Positions 5,814-6,978 of a stretch of DNA of 6,978 nucleotides are shown here, in pieces. The notes beneath the pieces are model-generated. The model was not told where the DNA came from. It searched no databases and saw only the letters and a list, made by a program, of their open reading frames with translations. A program made the translations under genes and the position numbers. Location: NCBI GenBank assembly GCA_050012535.1, contig JBEKGZ010000163.1, forward strand, positions 1-6,978, written 5' to 3'. Numbering within the stretch: position 1 is the first letter of the stretch; each line of letters begins with the position of its first letter. The DNA comes from CAVPLU01 sp050012535. GTDB lineage: Archaea; Thermoproteota; Bathyarchaeia; 40CM-2-53-6.

Positions 5814-5950
5814 GGGCCCGCGTCTTCTGAATGTTTTGTTATCTTCTTTCTTGTTGCAGAAAGTGGGTTTGCCACGGATCTATGGCAATACTACCATCGG
5901 CCCGGCATGGAACGAACTTGTGGTTGACCGAGTGACAAAGTCCGGGCCGA
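5814..5950 (-). promoter_or_regulatory. Two tandem hairpins in the putative leader of the PLP enzyme gene
   Basis: Hairpin 1: TTGCCA 5869-5874 with TGGCAA 5883-5888, loop 8 nt. Hairpin 2: TCGGCCCGG 5897-5905 with CCGGGCCGA 5942-5950, a 9-bp stem with a 36-nt loop that can itself pair (CTTGT with ACAAAG). A second GGCCCG at 5815-5820, nearer the start codon, could replace the 5899-5904 strand as partner of CGGGCC 5943-5948, so two exclusive folds are possible. On the minus strand all this precedes the PLP gene by 30-165 nt. It may be an RNA leader, an operator cluster or an upstream terminator; no known riboswitch consensus is recognised. The transcript start is unknown. Confidence 0.35.
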
Positions 5951-5960
5951 AACGATAGTT

Positions 5961-5970
5961 AGTGCGCACT
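5961..5970. promoter_or_regulatory. Perfect 10-bp palindrome AGTGCGCACT
   Basis: AGTGCGCACT is self-complementary and shares GTGCGCAC with the repeat copy at 6083-6090. It sits mid-spacer between divergent genes. It may be an operator half or one end of a larger repeat unit spanning 5961-6132. Confidence 0.3.
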
Positions 5971-6044
5971 CATTCCTTCGCTCTTGCATTTTGAGACTAC
6001 GGTTTCATGTCTCTCTTACTGTGCGTTATTCCCCGTTCTTCGTT

Positions 6045-6134
6045 CGTACGATAGGAGTAGTTGTGGTGTGTGGGGTCTCATGGTGCGCACACACACAAAT
6101 CAACTCCAAGAACGACGACGGACGACGGTTCAAA
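6045..6134 (+). repeat. Dispersed intergenic repeat, copy B (most complete)
   Basis: In order: CGTACG (6045-6050), a GT-rich tract, GGGGTCTCATGGTGC, the CA tract shared exactly with copy A, AACTCCAAGAACG, a doubled ACGACGG and GGTTCAA. TTGTGGTGTGTG (6061-6072) pairs with CACACACACAA (6088-6098) as an 11-bp stem with one bulge, displaying the GGTCTCATGGTGCG core in its loop. The copy ends about 100 nt before the gene at 6237. Function unknown. Confidence 0.7.
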
Positions 6135-6236
6135 AGAAAATGCATTCCGTAAAACCTATGACAGTCTTCGCAGTGAGTGCCTGTTTCGTCTTTGACTCAG
6201 AACCAAGACTAGGGCGGAATACAAGAGCGATGGCTG

Positions 6237-6932
6237 TTGACATTGAGAGTGCTTGAGAACACCCCCATTCGATTCGTCAGAGAAGACATCCTGAAGATTC
6301 GGGGAATGGCCAGATTCTCAAAAATGGGGAGCTTAGACGAACTAATCGAGCAGAGCCGCAAACTCGTTGAGCCTAGGGCAGTCTACACGTTCATAGACAT
6401 CGAGGAACTGAAAGAGGATGGAGTTCTCCTCCGGAACGGAGAGTTTCTTCAGAGCCCCCTCCTCTCATCAAAGATCACATGCGCAAGTGAAGTGGCTCCT
6501 TACATCGTCACTATAGGAGCACGATTGGAAGCAGAAGTGACCTCGCTTGCACGCAACCGAATTCTTGAATCTTTCATCCTAGACAAGCTGGGAACATACG
6601 CTTTGATAGAATTCGGCGACCGCCTCAGGCGCACAGTCGAGCAGGAGAGAAAGTACAATGCCTCATCCTTCAGCCCAGGAGACACCCCGTCATGGAACGT
6701 AGAAGAACTGCGAACTCTATTCAAAATTCTATCCCCACAGAAAGTCAAAGAGGAGATCGGCGTCGAGTTGAAGGAGAGCGGTATGATGTTTCCAAAGAAG
6801 TCCGGCGCTGGCGTGACGGCAGCGACTCTGGAAGACTACTGGAACTGTCAGGTCTGCACGGACCAAAGGTGTGAACACAGGGAATGCAAAGAAGCAATCC
6901 GAACACGAAAAAAGCCACAAGACAGCCACTAG
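6237..6932 (+). CDS. MetH activation-domain-like protein with C-terminal cysteine cluster
   Basis: A protein of up to 231 residues resembling stand-alone proteins similar to the SAM-binding activation domain of cobalamin-dependent methionine synthase (Met_synt_B12 family). Supporting stretches are APYIVTIGARLEAEVTSL (87-104), the helix ILESFILDKLGTYALIEFGDRL (109-130), SSFSPGDTPSWNVEELRTLFKIL (143-165) with SPGD in place of the SAM-contacting APGY of MetH, and IGVELKESGMMFPKKSGAGV (174-193). The tail carries C204-x2-C207-x4-C212-x4-C217 with H214, which could bind a metal or Fe-S cluster. The likely role is reductive reactivation or methylation of a corrinoid protein, but no MetH or corrinoid protein is in view. 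The start is uncertain: TTG 6237, TTG 6243 or GTG 6249 (homologues often begin about at VLEN); an in-frame TAG at 6210-6212 bounds it and no SD is seen. The stop is TAG. Confidence 0.75.
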   Translation: MTLRVLENTPIRFVREDILKIRGMARFSKMGSLDELIEQSRKLVEPRAVYTFIDIEELKEDGVLLRNGEFLQSPLLSSKITCASEVAPYIVTIGARLEAEVTSLARNRILESFILDKLGTYALIEFGDRLRRTVEQERKYNASSFSPGDTPSWNVEELRTLFKILSPQKVKEEIGVELKESGMMFPKKSGAGVTAATLEDYWNCQVCTDQRCEHRECKEAIRTRKKPQDSH

Positions 6933-6978
6933 ATAGTCAAGTGCAAGCCATCCTCAGTGCGGGCGTCGCAATTTGAAC

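Noticed and set aside
6118..6140. tRNA T-arm suggested by GGTTCAA in copy B
   Set aside because: No matching T-stem, acceptor stem or anticodon arm can be drawn in the surrounding bases.
5984..6256. A 90-codon plus-strand open frame in the spacer before the MetH activation-like gene
   Set aside because: It runs through repeat copy B, has no motif or ribosome site, and overlaps the next gene's start; not supported as a gene.
1..6978. Insertion sequence, integrase or attachment site of a known mobile element
   Set aside because: No transposase or recombinase coding sequence, and no clean terminal inverted repeats or target duplications could be identified by eye.

Overview
The window looks like prokaryotic, probably archaeal DNA (a Nitrososphaerota/Bathyarchaeia-like lineage is my best guess). 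The pointers are GGTGA/GTGA-type Shine-Dalgarno sites 8 nt from two starts, frequent TTG starts, and a class III cyclase-TolB-TPR protein plus a stand-alone MetH-activation-like protein of kinds I associate with uncultured archaea. None of this fixes the taxon, and similar families occur in bacteria.

Layout. 1-40: one copy of a dispersed intergenic repeat. 73-657 (-): class I SAM-dependent methyltransferase. 658-849: divergent spacer with a candidate operator and promoter. 850-1716 (+): EamA/DMT-type ten-helix transporter. 1717-1866: spacer with a second repeat copy. 1867-3849 (-): adenylate cyclase with TolB-like and TPR regions. 3850-4691: an 842-base stretch with no convincing gene. Its bulk (about 3945-4615) is a compositionally odd block of nested, imperfect inverted repeats, including one fold-back of about 300 nt, with repeat copies on both sides. 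4729-5790 (-): cystathionine gamma-synthase-type PLP enzyme whose C-terminal end has been removed by a frame-shifting internal deletion; the orphaned tail is still readable to a stop at 4692. 5791-6236: divergent spacer with two adjacent hairpins, a 10-bp palindrome and the best repeat copy. 6237-6932 (+): protein resembling the activation domain of cobalamin-dependent methionine synthase, with a four-cysteine tail.

How the genes fit. The genes are mostly single transcription units separated by long spacers; no operon is evident. Two of the five genes (the broken trans-sulfuration enzyme and the B12/methionine-synthase activation-like protein) point to sulfur amino acid or corrinoid methyl-transfer metabolism and are divergently arranged. 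The cyclase-TPR protein suggests cAMP-type signalling. The transporter and methyltransferase have no deducible substrate.

The least explained parts are (1) the structured block at 3945-4615, (2) the family of repeats with core TGGGTCTAATGGTGCG found at five or six places between genes, and (3) the deletion in the PLP enzyme. No tRNA, rRNA, CRISPR array, transposase or integrase was seen.
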